Positions 1 to 6,631 of a DNA stretch of 25,659 nucleotides are shown here, piece after piece; position 1 is the first letter of the stretch, and the number at the start of each line of letters is the position of its first letter. A model generated the notes under the pieces. The model was not told the DNA's origin. It saw only the letters and a program-made list of their open reading frames with translations, and did no database searches. The translations under genes and the position numbers were made by a program. The DNA is from an uncultured bacterium. Lineage in GTDB: Bacteria > CALINM01. Location of the stretch: the NCBI GenBank assembly GCA_938045315.1, contig CALINM010000104.1, positions 1-25,659 on the forward strand. Direction: 5' to 3'.

Positions 1-1
1 G

Positions 2-1846
2 GAAAGAGAATCCTTCAATGATGACGAAGTTGCTGAAATTTTAAATAAGATCTTTATATGTATTAAGGTTGATAGAGAAGAGAGGCCAGATATCGATGCC
101 TTTTATATGGATATTTGTAATATTTTTAATGGTCATGGTGGCTGGCCTCTCAATGTTTTTATGACTCCTGATAAAGAACCCTTTTATGTGGCCACATATA
201 TTCCTAAAGAAACTTCAGGCAATAATATTGGTATCAAGGATCTAGCAAAAGCAATCGATTATTACTGGAATAATAAAAGACAGGATCTTTTAAGGTCTTC
301 TAAGAATGTTATTAACATAATCAAGTCTTTTAGTTATAAAAAAGGGGATATATTTGAAAAGGAAATTTTTAAGGTAAATTTTGATATGTTAGCAGATGAT
401 TTTGATGAGTTATATGGTGGATTCGGACAGTCACTTAAATTCCCACCGTATAACAACTTATTTTTTTTAATTAAATATTATCAGATGACAAATGATAAGA
501 AAGCTTTTTTTATGATTGAAAAAACTCTGGATGCAATAAGATGTGGTGGAATTTATGACTTTATATCTGGTGGTATTCATAGATATGCTACAGATAGATT
601 CTGGAAGGTACCACACTTTGAAAAAATGCTGTATGATCAAGCATTAATAAGTATTTTGTATTCTAAGGCTTATTTAATTTCAAAGAAGAAAATATATCTT
701 GAAACATCAAAGGAAGTTATAAATTATTGTTTTCAATGCCTTAAAAATGATGAAGGTGGCTTTTTCTGTGGTGAAGATGCTGATAGTGAAGGATCCGAGG
801 GAAAATTTTATTTATGGGAAGAAGAAGAGCTTAAAAGGATTTTCACTGGTGATGAATACTCGGAGTTTAGTCATATTTTCAATATTTATGGGAATGGCAA
901 CTTTAGAGAAGAAATAAGCGGTAAATTAAAGGGAAAAAATGTTCTTTATATGGGGGATAATTACAAATATAGATATTTAAATGATGAAAGCTTTAGGGAA
1001 TCAATTAATAAAATGTTATATAAATTAAAATTAATTCGGGATAAAAGAGTTAGACCAAACAGAGATGAGAAGATATTGTTTGATTGGAACTGCCTGATAA
1101 TATTGGCGATATTATATCTCTTTAGAATTACTAAAGATGACTGTTACAAAGAACAAGCTTTTAAAAGCATAAGTTTTTTAGAGAAAAACCTTATAGACCA
1201 TGATTTTAATATTTACCATGTTTACTTTAAGGGAAAGAAAAAAAATTATGGCTTTTTAGAAGATTATTCATATCTTGTATGGTGTTATTTAGATTTTTAT
1301 CAGACATTTTACGATAAAATTTGGTTAGAAAAGGCAGAATTAGTTATGAACAAAATAATAATAAGATTCTATGATGAAATAGGTGGTGGCTTCTTCCATA
1401 CCCCAGATTATATTAAAGAGATACCTGTAAGGCAGAAAATTCTGGTAGATAGCGTTTTACCATCTGGAAATTCTGTTTCTCTTTTAAACTTATCCAGGCT
1501 ATATAAAATAACCGATAATAAAAGATATTTAGATTACACAACAAAGATTTTAGAAACTTTTTCAGAGTCAATAAAAGCTACACCTCTTGCATACAGTTTC
1601 TTTATCAATGCTTCATCAACATATTTTAATTTCCCAGGTAAAATTAATGTTTCTATTAAACATTTATCACAAGCAGAGAAAATAATTACAATTCTTAGAA
1701 AATTAGCATCTTTAGATTGGGTAGTTGAATTTAAAGAGGATGAAAATATGGATTCCGAAGTTATCGTAGATATATGTTCTATGGATAGGTGTGAAGAGAG
1801 CTTTAAATGTATAGATAGTTTTTTGAGAAGATTTGACAATATTTAA
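2..1846 (+). CDS. DUF255 thioredoxin-fold / glycan-epimerase-like protein (YyaL/SPATA20 family), 5' truncated
   Basis: The reading frame is open from base 2, upstream of the first internal ATG at 107, so the gene enters from outside the window. The first residues read ERESF, which matches the family's H-W-C-H-V-M-E-R-E-S-F motif, so the CxxC-like part of the thioredoxin domain is just off the edge. About 614 residues are visible. IKVDREERPDID and GGWPLNVFMTP belong to the thioredoxin-like domain. GGIHRYATDRFWKVPHFEKM, GEDADSEGSEGKFYLWEEEE and PSGNSVSLLNLSRLY belong to the alpha/alpha barrel that resembles N-acylglucosamine 2-epimerases. The biochemical role of the family is not established, and a redox or glycan-related role is only a guess. 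The 3' end overlaps the convergent membrane-protein gene by 4 bases. Confidence 0.93.
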   Translation, partial: ERESFNDDEVAEILNKIFICIKVDREERPDIDAFYMDICNIFNGHGGWPLNVFMTPDKEPFYVATYIPKETSGNNIGIKDLAKAIDYYWNNKRQDLLRSSKNVINIIKSFSYKKGDIFEKEIFKVNFDMLADDFDELYGGFGQSLKFPPYNNLFFLIKYYQMTNDKKAFFMIEKTLDAIRCGGIYDFISGGIHRYATDRFWKVPHFEKMLYDQALISILYSKAYLISKKKIYLETSKEVINYCFQCLKNDEGGFFCGEDADSEGSEGKFYLWEEEELKRIFTGDEYSEFSHIFNIYGNGNFREEISGKLKGKNVLYMGDNYKYRYLNDESFRESINKMLYKLKLIRDKRVRPNRDEKILFDWNCLIILAILYLFRITKDDCYKEQAFKSISFLEKNLIDHDFNIYHVYFKGKKKNYGFLEDYSYLVWCYLDFYQTFYDKIWLEKAELVMNKIIIRFYDEIGGGFFHTPDYIKEIPVRQKILVDSVLPSGNSVSLLNLSRLYKITDNKRYLDYTTKILETFSESIKATPLAYSFFINASSTYFNFPGKINVSIKHLSQAEKIITILRKLASLDWVVEFKEDENMDSEVIVDICSMDRCEESFKCIDSFLRRFDNI

Positions 1847-2271
1847 TTAATCTCATCTTTCATATATAAATCAAACAAAGCTTTCCCAACAAAAAAATCA
1901 GCCCATGCAATCCCAATGTCTGGAAGGGTTGATTTTAAAAGCATCTCGTTAAAAGGAATATTTTTTATTATCATCTGGTTTATACTAAAATGCCCCATTA
2001 AAATTGTACCGTAAATTACAATCAATCCATTTAGAAGGTAACCATAAACAAAGGTTTTTCTAAAAGAAAATAGAATTGTTACAAAAATCATATCAATTAA
2101 GGGAAGTATGGTAGAAAGAGAATTAGTGAAATCAATATACGTTTCTCCAGGTACTAATGGATTTGGTAATAAAAAGGGGTGAATTCTTAAATGTAATAAA
2201 AGTCCTGAGGCAGATAATAGAAATAATGATAATAAATATGGTAACTTTTTTATTCCTTTATCTCTATCCAT
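1843..2271 (-). CDS. Small polytopic membrane protein, unknown function
   Basis: This 142-aa protein is not recognised. Hydrophobic stretches near residues 11-30, 48-68, 74-95 and possibly 110-130 suggest three or four membrane helices. The first helix holds L-L-L-H-L-R-I-H and a later segment holds GHFSINQ, so two or three histidines lie in or near the membrane. The ATG overlaps the TAA of the preceding 32-aa peptide gene (TAATG), so it is the last gene of a three-gene operon with two tiny WW-x-x-H peptides. Its own 3' end overlaps the convergent DUF255 gene by 4 bases. A membrane complex with the two peptides is an inference from coupling alone. Confidence 0.8.
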   Translation of the reverse strand: MDRDKGIKKLPYLLSLFLLSASGLLLHLRIHPFLLPNPLVPGETYIDFTNSLSTILPLIDMIFVTILFSFRKTFVYGYLLNGLIVIYGTILMGHFSINQMIIKNIPFNEMLLKSTLPDIGIAWADFFVGKALFDLYMKDEIN

Positions 2272-2369
2272 TAGAATTTAACTTTGCCACCCAATATTAA
2301 AGTTAATATCACTGCTAAAATATGAAGTACCCACCATCCCAATTTATACCTTAAAAAATATTTAATCAT
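2271..2369 (-). CDS. 32-aa single-helix membrane peptide with WWxxH motif
   Basis: This short gene was read by hand from the complementary strand. The 32-residue product starts MIKYFLRYKLGWWVLH, continues as one hydrophobic helix and ends GGKVKF. It aligns with the upstream 36-aa peptide: W-W-[LV]-[IL]-H-[FI]-[ML]-[GA], then L-x-x-I-L-G. The two look like tandem paralogues or two related subunits. The start lies 3 bases after the stop of the 36-aa gene. The stop TAA overlaps the ATG of the 142-aa gene, so coupling is likely on both sides. The basic N-terminus suggests the N-terminus faces the cytoplasm. Function is unknown. Confidence 0.66.
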   Translation of the reverse strand: MIKYFLRYKLGWWVLHILAVILTLILGGKVKF

Positions 2370-2372
2370 ATG

Positions 2373-2483
2373 CTATCTCAGTAAAATGTTACCTAAAATA
2401 TAAATTAATGTAATTCCCATGAAGTGTATTAGCCACCAGAGGGGTTTTAAAAAGGAAGTCTTGGTTTTGAAATCCTCTTTCAT
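2373..2483 (-). CDS. 36-aa single-helix membrane peptide with WWxxH motif
   Basis: The 36-residue product begins MKEDFKTKTSFLKPLWWLIH and then forms one hydrophobic segment that ends ILGNILLR. A GGAG Shine-Dalgarno sits 7 bases before the ATG, and a good sigma-70-type promoter (2511-2539) lies about 20 bases further up. This supports a translated gene rather than a chance frame. It heads the operon with the 32-aa and 142-aa membrane proteins. The conserved W-W-x-x-H at the membrane entry is typical of residues selected for function, such as interface Trp or a metal or heme ligand His, but no family is recognised. Confidence 0.7.
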   Translation of the reverse strand: MKEDFKTKTSFLKPLWWLIHFMGITLIYILGNILLR

Positions 2484-2510
2484 AATATAACTCCTTAAAA
2501 CTTTAATTAA

Positions 2511-2539
2511 AATTTATCATGGTTTTTTTTAATTGTCAA
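2511..2539 (-). promoter_or_regulatory. Sigma-70-type promoter for the small membrane-peptide operon
   Basis: On the minus strand TTGACA (2539-2534) is followed by a 17-base spacer and TAAATT (2516-2511). The predicted start is near 2504, giving a leader of about 20 bases that contains the GGAG ribosome site of the 36-aa gene. It is called by consensus match only. AT-rich DNA produces chance -10 boxes, but the perfect -35, exact spacing and position are persuasive. Confidence 0.6.
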
Positions 2540-2569
2540 ATTTTGTGGAATATTATTAATGGAATTGCC

Positions 2570-3108
2570 ATGTTTACAAAAAATTGGAAAAAATGGGTTT
2601 TATTGTTATTACATGATATGGGAAAGGAAAGACAACAGGCATAGCCCTTGCTCTAAGAGCAATCGGAAAGGGATTTCAAGTATACATAATTCAGTTTATA
2701 AAAGGAGACTTGTGTACAGGTGAAATAGATGAGTTAAAAAGGTCGGAGTCCCATGTAGAACTTATTAGAAGTGATAAAGGATTTTTGGTATACAGGGAAA
2801 TCCGTATCCCTTAAAAGAACAGAGATTAAATGATTAGAAGGCTATAAGATTAGCAAAAGAAAAGATTTTATTTTGTAAATACCAGTTGATCAAACTTGAT
2901 GTGATAAACAATTGCCCTTCACCTAAATTAATTGATTAAAATCAGGTAATAAACCTAATCGAATGTAAACTGGAAAAATTACTTTTAGTTCTTTCGGGGG
3001 GATGCACATTCAGAAATAATTAAAAGAGCTCATATGGTAACAGAAATAGTGGAGGTAAAACATGCATACAAATTTGGGATTTAACACCAACAAGGCATTG
3101 ACTATTAA
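2570..3108 (+). pseudogene. Decayed cob(I)alamin adenosyltransferase (BtuR/CobO type)
   Basis: Translating the plus strand gives pieces of the CobO family in the right order but broken. Near 2593 reads MGFIVIT, then TGA, then YGKGKTTGIALALRAIGKG with the P-loop, then QVYIIQFIKG and CTGEIDELK. The frame shifts near 2800 to LKEQRLND, stop, KAIRLAKEKILF, then KLDVINNC and a second stop. In a G-run at 2996-3001 the frame shifts again to GDAHSEIIKRAHMVTEIVEV and KHAYKFGI, a third stop, and HQQGIDY. The family C-terminus has a very similar E-I-I-x-x-A-x-x-V-T-E-M-x-x-x-K-H. At least three stops and two frameshifts argue for decay rather than sequencing error. An intact gene would adenosylate corrinoids, the step after CbiA. 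The remnant overlaps the 3' end of the cupin gene by 4 bases. Confidence 0.87.
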
Positions 3109-3434
3109 TCTTCTGATCTAATCATTATAAGAAGCATCTTGAATTTTTCTATAGCATTAATAGCATGGGGAATATTTGCTGGCATTATAATAATTTGTCC
3201 TTTTTCCACAATATGAACTACCTCACCAATTCTAATTTCTGCTTTACCATCTATGACGAATACTGTCGCATCAAATGGGGCTGTATGTTCGCTCAAGCCC
3301 TGATCCCTGTCAAAGGCAAATATAGTTAGCGTTCCGGTTTTTTTCCTCAAGAGTTCTCTACTTACTATAGAGGCCTCTTGATAGTTAATTAAATCGTTTA
3401 ATTGTAATGGTATCCCCTTAATGTTATTACCCAT
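3105..3434 (-). CDS. Small single-domain cupin
   Basis: The 109-aa protein is one cupin barrel. SEHTAPFDATVFVIDGKAEI matches cupin motif 1 (H-x-x-x-[FY]-D-x-x-x-x-V-x-x-G), and MPANIPHAINA matches motif 2 with its proline and metal-type histidine. I use the ATG at 3434 because GAGG lies 6 bases upstream; an in-frame GTG at 3446 would add four residues and overlap the patatin gene. It is co-directional with the patatin-like lipoprotein gene upstream, 11 bases away, and likely co-transcribed. The substrate cannot be told from sequence. Such small cupins are often metal-binding sensors or isomerase-like enzymes. Confidence 0.85.
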   Translation of the reverse strand: MGNNIKGIPLQLNDLINYQEASIVSRELLRKKTGTLTIFAFDRDQGLSEHTAPFDATVFVIDGKAEIRIGEVVHIVEKGQIIIMPANIPHAINAIEKFKMLLIMIRSED

Positions 3435-3445
3435 AATTAACCTCA

Positions 3446-4321
3446 CTACTTTGTTTGGTATTTTAATTTGTTAATAATATCATTTATCTTTGGTAATGCT
3501 TCAAGAGCAGCTTTTTCACCTTCCATTATAGCTTCATGCCGTTTGTCAAAATCATATGAAGCTATATGTCCAACTCTTGGTTTTATAACAATATCAGCTT
3601 TATTAAGTTGAGATATGGCTAATTTTGAATACATGATGTTTATAGATTGTAACATTGTTTCTATTGTACTTTTAGGTGGAGGGCTCTGATTATTAGATGA
3701 AATATCGACAGCTATTACAATGTCAGCACCTAATTTTTTTGCAGCCTCAACAGCTACGGGACTTACTACACCGCCATCTACATAAAATTTATTCCCAATT
3801 TTTACGGGGGTGAATACACCGGGGATAGAACAACTTGCTCTTACAGCAGTGCCCGTATTCCCTCTACCGAAAATAATTTCTTCACCGCTTTGTATATCTG
3901 TTGCTACAGCGAAAAATGGGATTTTAAGTTTTTCTATAGTAGTATTATTTAACATTTTGTTTACAAAGGATTCTAATTTTTGCCCCTGAATGAATCCATT
4001 ATCGGGAAATATAAAATCTACAATATCAGATTTTTTAATTTCAAGAGCAATTTTTTGCAGTTGAAAAGCATTATACCCATATGCATAAAAACTTCCTACA
4101 AAACTACCAGCAGAGGTGCCAACTATCATATGTATGGGTATATTGTTACTTTCAAGAACCTTTATCACACCAATATGAGCAAATCCCTTTGAAGCCCCTG
4201 CGCCAAGAACCAGTGCAATTTTTGCAGGCCTGGTAGGAACTTCTATAGATTCAGGTGTTAGAGTTTTTGTAGAGCATGCTAAGAACATAAGGAAAAGAAG
4301 ATAAAGTATAAACCTTTTCAC
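3446..4321 (-). CDS. Patatin-like phospholipase lipoprotein (RssA/NTE family)
   Basis: The 291-aa protein starts with a lipoprotein signal (MKRFILYLLFLMFLACSTKT; lipobox L-A-C), so it should be membrane anchored. The patatin fold follows: an oxyanion loop in LVLGAGASKGFAHIG, the nucleophile elbow GTSAGS (Gly-x-Ser-x-Gly) and the DGG of the Ser-Asp dyad in YVDGGVVSPVAV. This makes it a probable lipid acyl hydrolase acting in the envelope. The start is GTG at 4321, with AAGGAGG about 7 bases upstream. That GTG overlaps the TGA of the preceding 47-aa cysteine-rich gene (GTGA), suggesting translational coupling. The exact lipid substrate is unknown. Confidence 0.92.
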   Translation of the reverse strand: MKRFILYLLFLMFLACSTKTLTPESIEVPTRPAKIALVLGAGASKGFAHIGVIKVLESNNIPIHMIVGTSAGSFVGSFYAYGYNAFQLQKIALEIKKSDIVDFIFPDNGFIQGQKLESFVNKMLNNTTIEKLKIPFFAVATDIQSGEEIIFGRGNTGTAVRASCSIPGVFTPVKIGNKFYVDGGVVSPVAVEAAKKLGADIVIAVDISSNNQSPPPKSTIETMLQSINIMYSKLAISQLNKADIVIKPRVGHIASYDFDKRHEAIMEGEKAALEALPKINDIINKLKYQTK

Positions 4322-4461
4322 GATGTATCCTCCTTATTACTCTTAAATCCAGGACAGCTTTGTGAACCTTTACACCCTGCCTTTCTTATTTTACAGTCAA
4401 CATTAACACAGTAGATTATTTTTATTTTATTAACATTTTTAATAGATTTCTTTTTTCCCAT
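4318..4461 (-). CDS. 47-aa cysteine-rich protein (C-x4-C-x6-C-x5-C)
   Basis: This short gene was found by reading the gap between the patatin and SprT-like genes on the minus strand. The 47-residue product has a lysine-rich N-terminus (MGKKKSIKNVNKIKIIY) and then C18, C23, C30 and C36, within C-V-N-V-D-C, A-G-C-K-G and S-C-P-G-F. The even cysteine set with Gly and Pro suggests a small metal-binding knuckle, such as zinc or Fe-S. The ATG lies within the last codons of the SprT-like gene (40-base overlap), and the TGA overlaps the patatin GTG. That packing suggests a real coupled gene. No family is named with confidence. Confidence 0.6.
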   Translation of the reverse strand: MGKKKSIKNVNKIKIIYCVNVDCKIRKAGCKGSQSCPGFKSNKEDTS

Positions 4462-5063
4462 ATTAGTGCTTTATCATAAAATTCAAAATTTTTTTCTCTG
4501 GTTTTAAATTCTTTACTGTGCCACTTATTCCCATTTTTTCTTAAAAAAGCATGCAGCATTTCATGATGTACTACAAAGGATATATAAAAATCGGGAATGT
4601 GTGTGCTATCAAGGATAGGGTTGATTCTTATTATATCGTTTATTGGATCAAAACTACCAAGGATCCTTTTATTTACAAAACCTTTTTTAATTTTACTCCA
4701 TGTGATGCTGGATTTTATAGAGTTCTCAAAATATTTATTATTCAAGAAATTGAAGATTTCTTGTAAATTATAAATTTTACCCCTTGTAATTTGTTTAAAT
4801 TTATATGCTCTTTTTTTGAACAAATCTGTATTTGCCTTTATAAAGTTTTTGAGATTGGGAAGTTTTTTCTCACCTGTCTTAATAAAAGATAAAATATCTT
4901 TGAAAACATTTTCATCAGCAAAAGCAATATTTCTATTTATTTTTATAATCATTTTGTCTATTTTATTTACAATTTTTATGAGTATAGAGGTGTTTTCTGT
5001 AAGTTTGATTTCCACACAAGTCCCTAAGAGGGATTCAAATTTTTTTTCCAAAATTTGAAGCAT
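4422..5063 (-). CDS. SprT-like zinc metalloprotease-like protein
   Basis: The 213-aa protein carries a C-terminal SprT-like signature. V-V-H-H-E-M-L-H-A-F gives the HExxH zinc and catalytic motif, and about eleven residues later W-H-S-K-E-F supplies the third histidine. The first half (to about residue 105) is charged and lacks recognisable motifs. SprT-like proteins are zinc peptidases or zinc-binding proteins, some acting in DNA-protein crosslink repair; the role here is unproven. The ATG at 5063 has no convincing Shine-Dalgarno, and a near-consensus -10 box ends only 5 bases before it, so leaderless translation is possible. It is divergent from hydG. Confidence 0.82.
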   Translation of the reverse strand: MLQILEKKFESLLGTCVEIKLTENTSILIKIVNKIDKMIIKINRNIAFADENVFKDILSFIKTGEKKLPNLKNFIKANTDLFKKRAYKFKQITRGKIYNLQEIFNFLNNKYFENSIKSSITWSKIKKGFVNKRILGSFDPINDIIRINPILDSTHIPDFYISFVVHHEMLHAFLRKNGNKWHSKEFKTREKNFEFYDKALIWEKRNLLKMLIK

Positions 5064-5068
5064 AAAAT

Positions 5069-5097
5069 ATTATATCCCTATTTGATGTATGTAACAA
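5069..5097 (-). promoter_or_regulatory. Sigma-70-type promoter for the SprT-like gene
   Basis: On the minus strand TTGTTA (5097-5092), a 17-base spacer and a perfect TATAAT (5074-5069) precede the SprT-like ATG at 5063. Normal promoter geometry puts the start at about 5062, at the start codon itself, which implies a leaderless transcript. It lies back-to-back with the sigma-54 promoter of hydG. It is called by consensus only. Confidence 0.5.
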
Positions 5098-5170
5098 TTA
5101 TTTTAAAAAAACCTGTTTGTAAAAAAATTGAGAAAAAAAACACTTGTTGTATATTTAAGTTAACAATTTT

Positions 5171-5186
5171 TGGCATATAAATTGCT
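5171..5186 (+). promoter_or_regulatory. Sigma-54 (RpoN) -24/-12 promoter of the hydG-E-F-regulator operon
   Basis: The 16 bases read TGGCAT-ATAAA-TTGCT, against a consensus of TGGCAC-N5-TTGC[AT]. The invariant GG (5172-5173) and GC (5184-5185) are exactly ten bases apart. Transcription would start near 5197, leaving a leader of about 109 nt before hydG. The fourth gene of the operon encodes a sigma-54 activator, which suggests autoactivation. I saw no clear copy of the palindromic enhancer found upstream of the [NiFe] operon, only an imperfect TGTAACAATTA at 5090-5100. Confidence 0.82.
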
Positions 5187-5221
5187 TATACTATATTGCA
5201 TACTTTCTCCCTCCCCAGAGT

Positions 5222-5255
5222 AAGGGGGTCCCCTCCCCCCTTCTCCCCCTTTTTT
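5222..5255 (+). terminator. GC-rich hairpin with T-run in the hydG leader (possible attenuator)
   Basis: AAGGGGG (5222-5228) can pair with CCCCCTT (5245-5251) across a C-rich 16-base loop, and a further T-run follows. This sits between the sigma-54 start (about 5197) and hydG. The shape resembles an intrinsic terminator, but the loop is large and alternative G-C pairings exist, so it may instead be an attenuator or simply an unusual C-rich leader. Confidence 0.35.
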
Positions 5256-5305
5256 AAGCTTTTAAAACAAAAGAAGTTGATTTTTTTTCTTCTGATGTGT
5301 AATCT

Positions 5306-6631
5306 ATGGTTTACACTATTATGATTGATAGAACTAAAATAGATGAGATATTATCAAGAGCAGAAAAGCTCGAAGGGCTGTGTAAAGAAGATGTTACATA
5401 TCTTCTTAATTCTTACAGTAATAAATTAAAAGAAAGAATTTTTTATTTAGCGAAGGAAATTAAAGAAAGGATATACGGTAAAAGGATAGTTTTATTTGCA
5501 CCATTATATGTTTCCAATTATTGTCAAAATGAGTGCTTATATTGTGGTTTTCACAAAAATAATAAATCACTAAAAAGAAGTAGATTAACTATAGAATCCT
5601 TAAAAAAAGAAGTAGAGATTTTGATTAATGAAGGTGTTAAAAGAATTTTGCTGGTCTCTTCTGAGGATCCATCAATCAATGTTGATAAATTATGTGAGTT
5701 TATAGAGTCTATTTATTCATTAAAAAATTTGAAAGGTTCTATAAGAAGAGTTAATATTAACGTGGCACCTCTTAGTGTTGAAGAATTTAGAAAACTTAAA
5801 TTAGCTAATATAGGTACATATCAGGTTTTTCAGGAAACTTATAATCAAAGCAAATATAAAATTTATCACCTTTCGGGGCCCAAGAGTGATTTCAGGTATA
5901 GGTATGAAGCTCCTTTTAGAGCATTAGAAGCAGGAATTGATGATATAGGCCTGGGTGTTCTATTCGGGTTAGATGATCCAGTAATGGAGATTAGAGGGCT
6001 ATTAACACATATAGATGAAATGAAAAAAATATATGGTGTGGGACCTCATACAATTTCTATTCCCAGGTTAAAATATGCTAAAGGGGCTGATTTATCTTAT
6101 AACCCTCCTTACCCTATTGATGATGAGTTTTTTTGTTATATTGTAGCTATTTTAAGAATTGCAGTGCCCTATACGGGTATTATACTCTCAACAAGAGAAG
6201 ATAGGTATTTACGAGATAAATTAATAGAATTAGGTGTATCACAGATAAGTGCAGGATCTTCTACAACTCCTGGTGGTTATTTGAATAAAGCTAATGAGGG
6301 TGAGCAGTTTTCTACTTCTGATCATCGTTCTTTAAAAGAAATTGTTTTAAACTTAGTTGAAAGAGGTTATATCCCCAGTTTTTGTACAGCATGTTACAGG
6401 AAGGGTAGAACTGGCGAAGTATTCATGGAACTTGCTTCAGATGGAAGGATTAGAAGTTTTTGTGACAAAAACGCTATTCTTAGTTTTGCTGAATACATGG
6501 CTAATTTTGGAGAAGATAGAAAAGGGGAATTAAAAATAAAACTTGAAGAAATATTGGTTAATTTTTCAAATGACTTTCTTAAAGAAAAAATAGACAAAAT
6601 TTTCTCTGGCGAAAAGGATATCTATATATAA
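5306..6631 (+). CDS. hydG: [FeFe]-hydrogenase maturase HydG (radical SAM tyrosine lyase)
   Basis: HydG cleaves tyrosine to p-cresol and dehydroglycine, which yields the CO and cyanide ligands of the [FeFe] H-cluster. The 441-aa protein has the radical-SAM motif C73-x3-C77-x2-C80 (CQNECLYC). It also has the second-cluster motif C360-x2-C363-x22-C386, which separates HydG from its ThiH relatives. Internal family sequence includes GVGPHTISIPRLKYA. The ATG at 5306 gives a family-like N-terminus; ATG 5321 is equally possible, and neither has a good ribosome site. It is the first gene after the sigma-54 promoter, and its TAA directly abuts the ATG of hydE. Confidence 0.97.
   Translation: MVYTIMIDRTKIDEILSRAEKLEGLCKEDVTYLLNSYSNKLKERIFYLAKEIKERIYGKRIVLFAPLYVSNYCQNECLYCGFHKNNKSLKRSRLTIESLKKEVEILINEGVKRILLVSSEDPSINVDKLCEFIESIYSLKNLKGSIRRVNINVAPLSVEEFRKLKLANIGTYQVFQETYNQSKYKIYHLSGPKSDFRYRYEAPFRALEAGIDDIGLGVLFGLDDPVMEIRGLLTHIDEMKKIYGVGPHTISIPRLKYAKGADLSYNPPYPIDDEFFCYIVAILRIAVPYTGIILSTREDRYLRDKLIELGVSQISAGSSTTPGGYLNKANEGEQFSTSDHRSLKEIVLNLVERGYIPSFCTACYRKGRTGEVFMELASDGRIRSFCDKNAILSFAEYMANFGEDRKGELKIKLEEILVNFSNDFLKEKIDKIFSGEKDIYI

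Noticed and set aside
5090-5170. Second copy of the palindromic enhancer upstream of the hydG promoter
   Set aside because: Only imperfect pieces (TGTAACAATTA, and TTGTT...AACAA around 5154-5167) are present; neither matches the three-half-site arrangement well enough to call.
5306-6631. ThiH (thiamine tyrosine lyase) for the first radical-SAM gene
   Set aside because: The C-terminal C-x2-C-x22-C motif and the neighbouring hydE and hydF identify HydG; ThiH lacks that motif.
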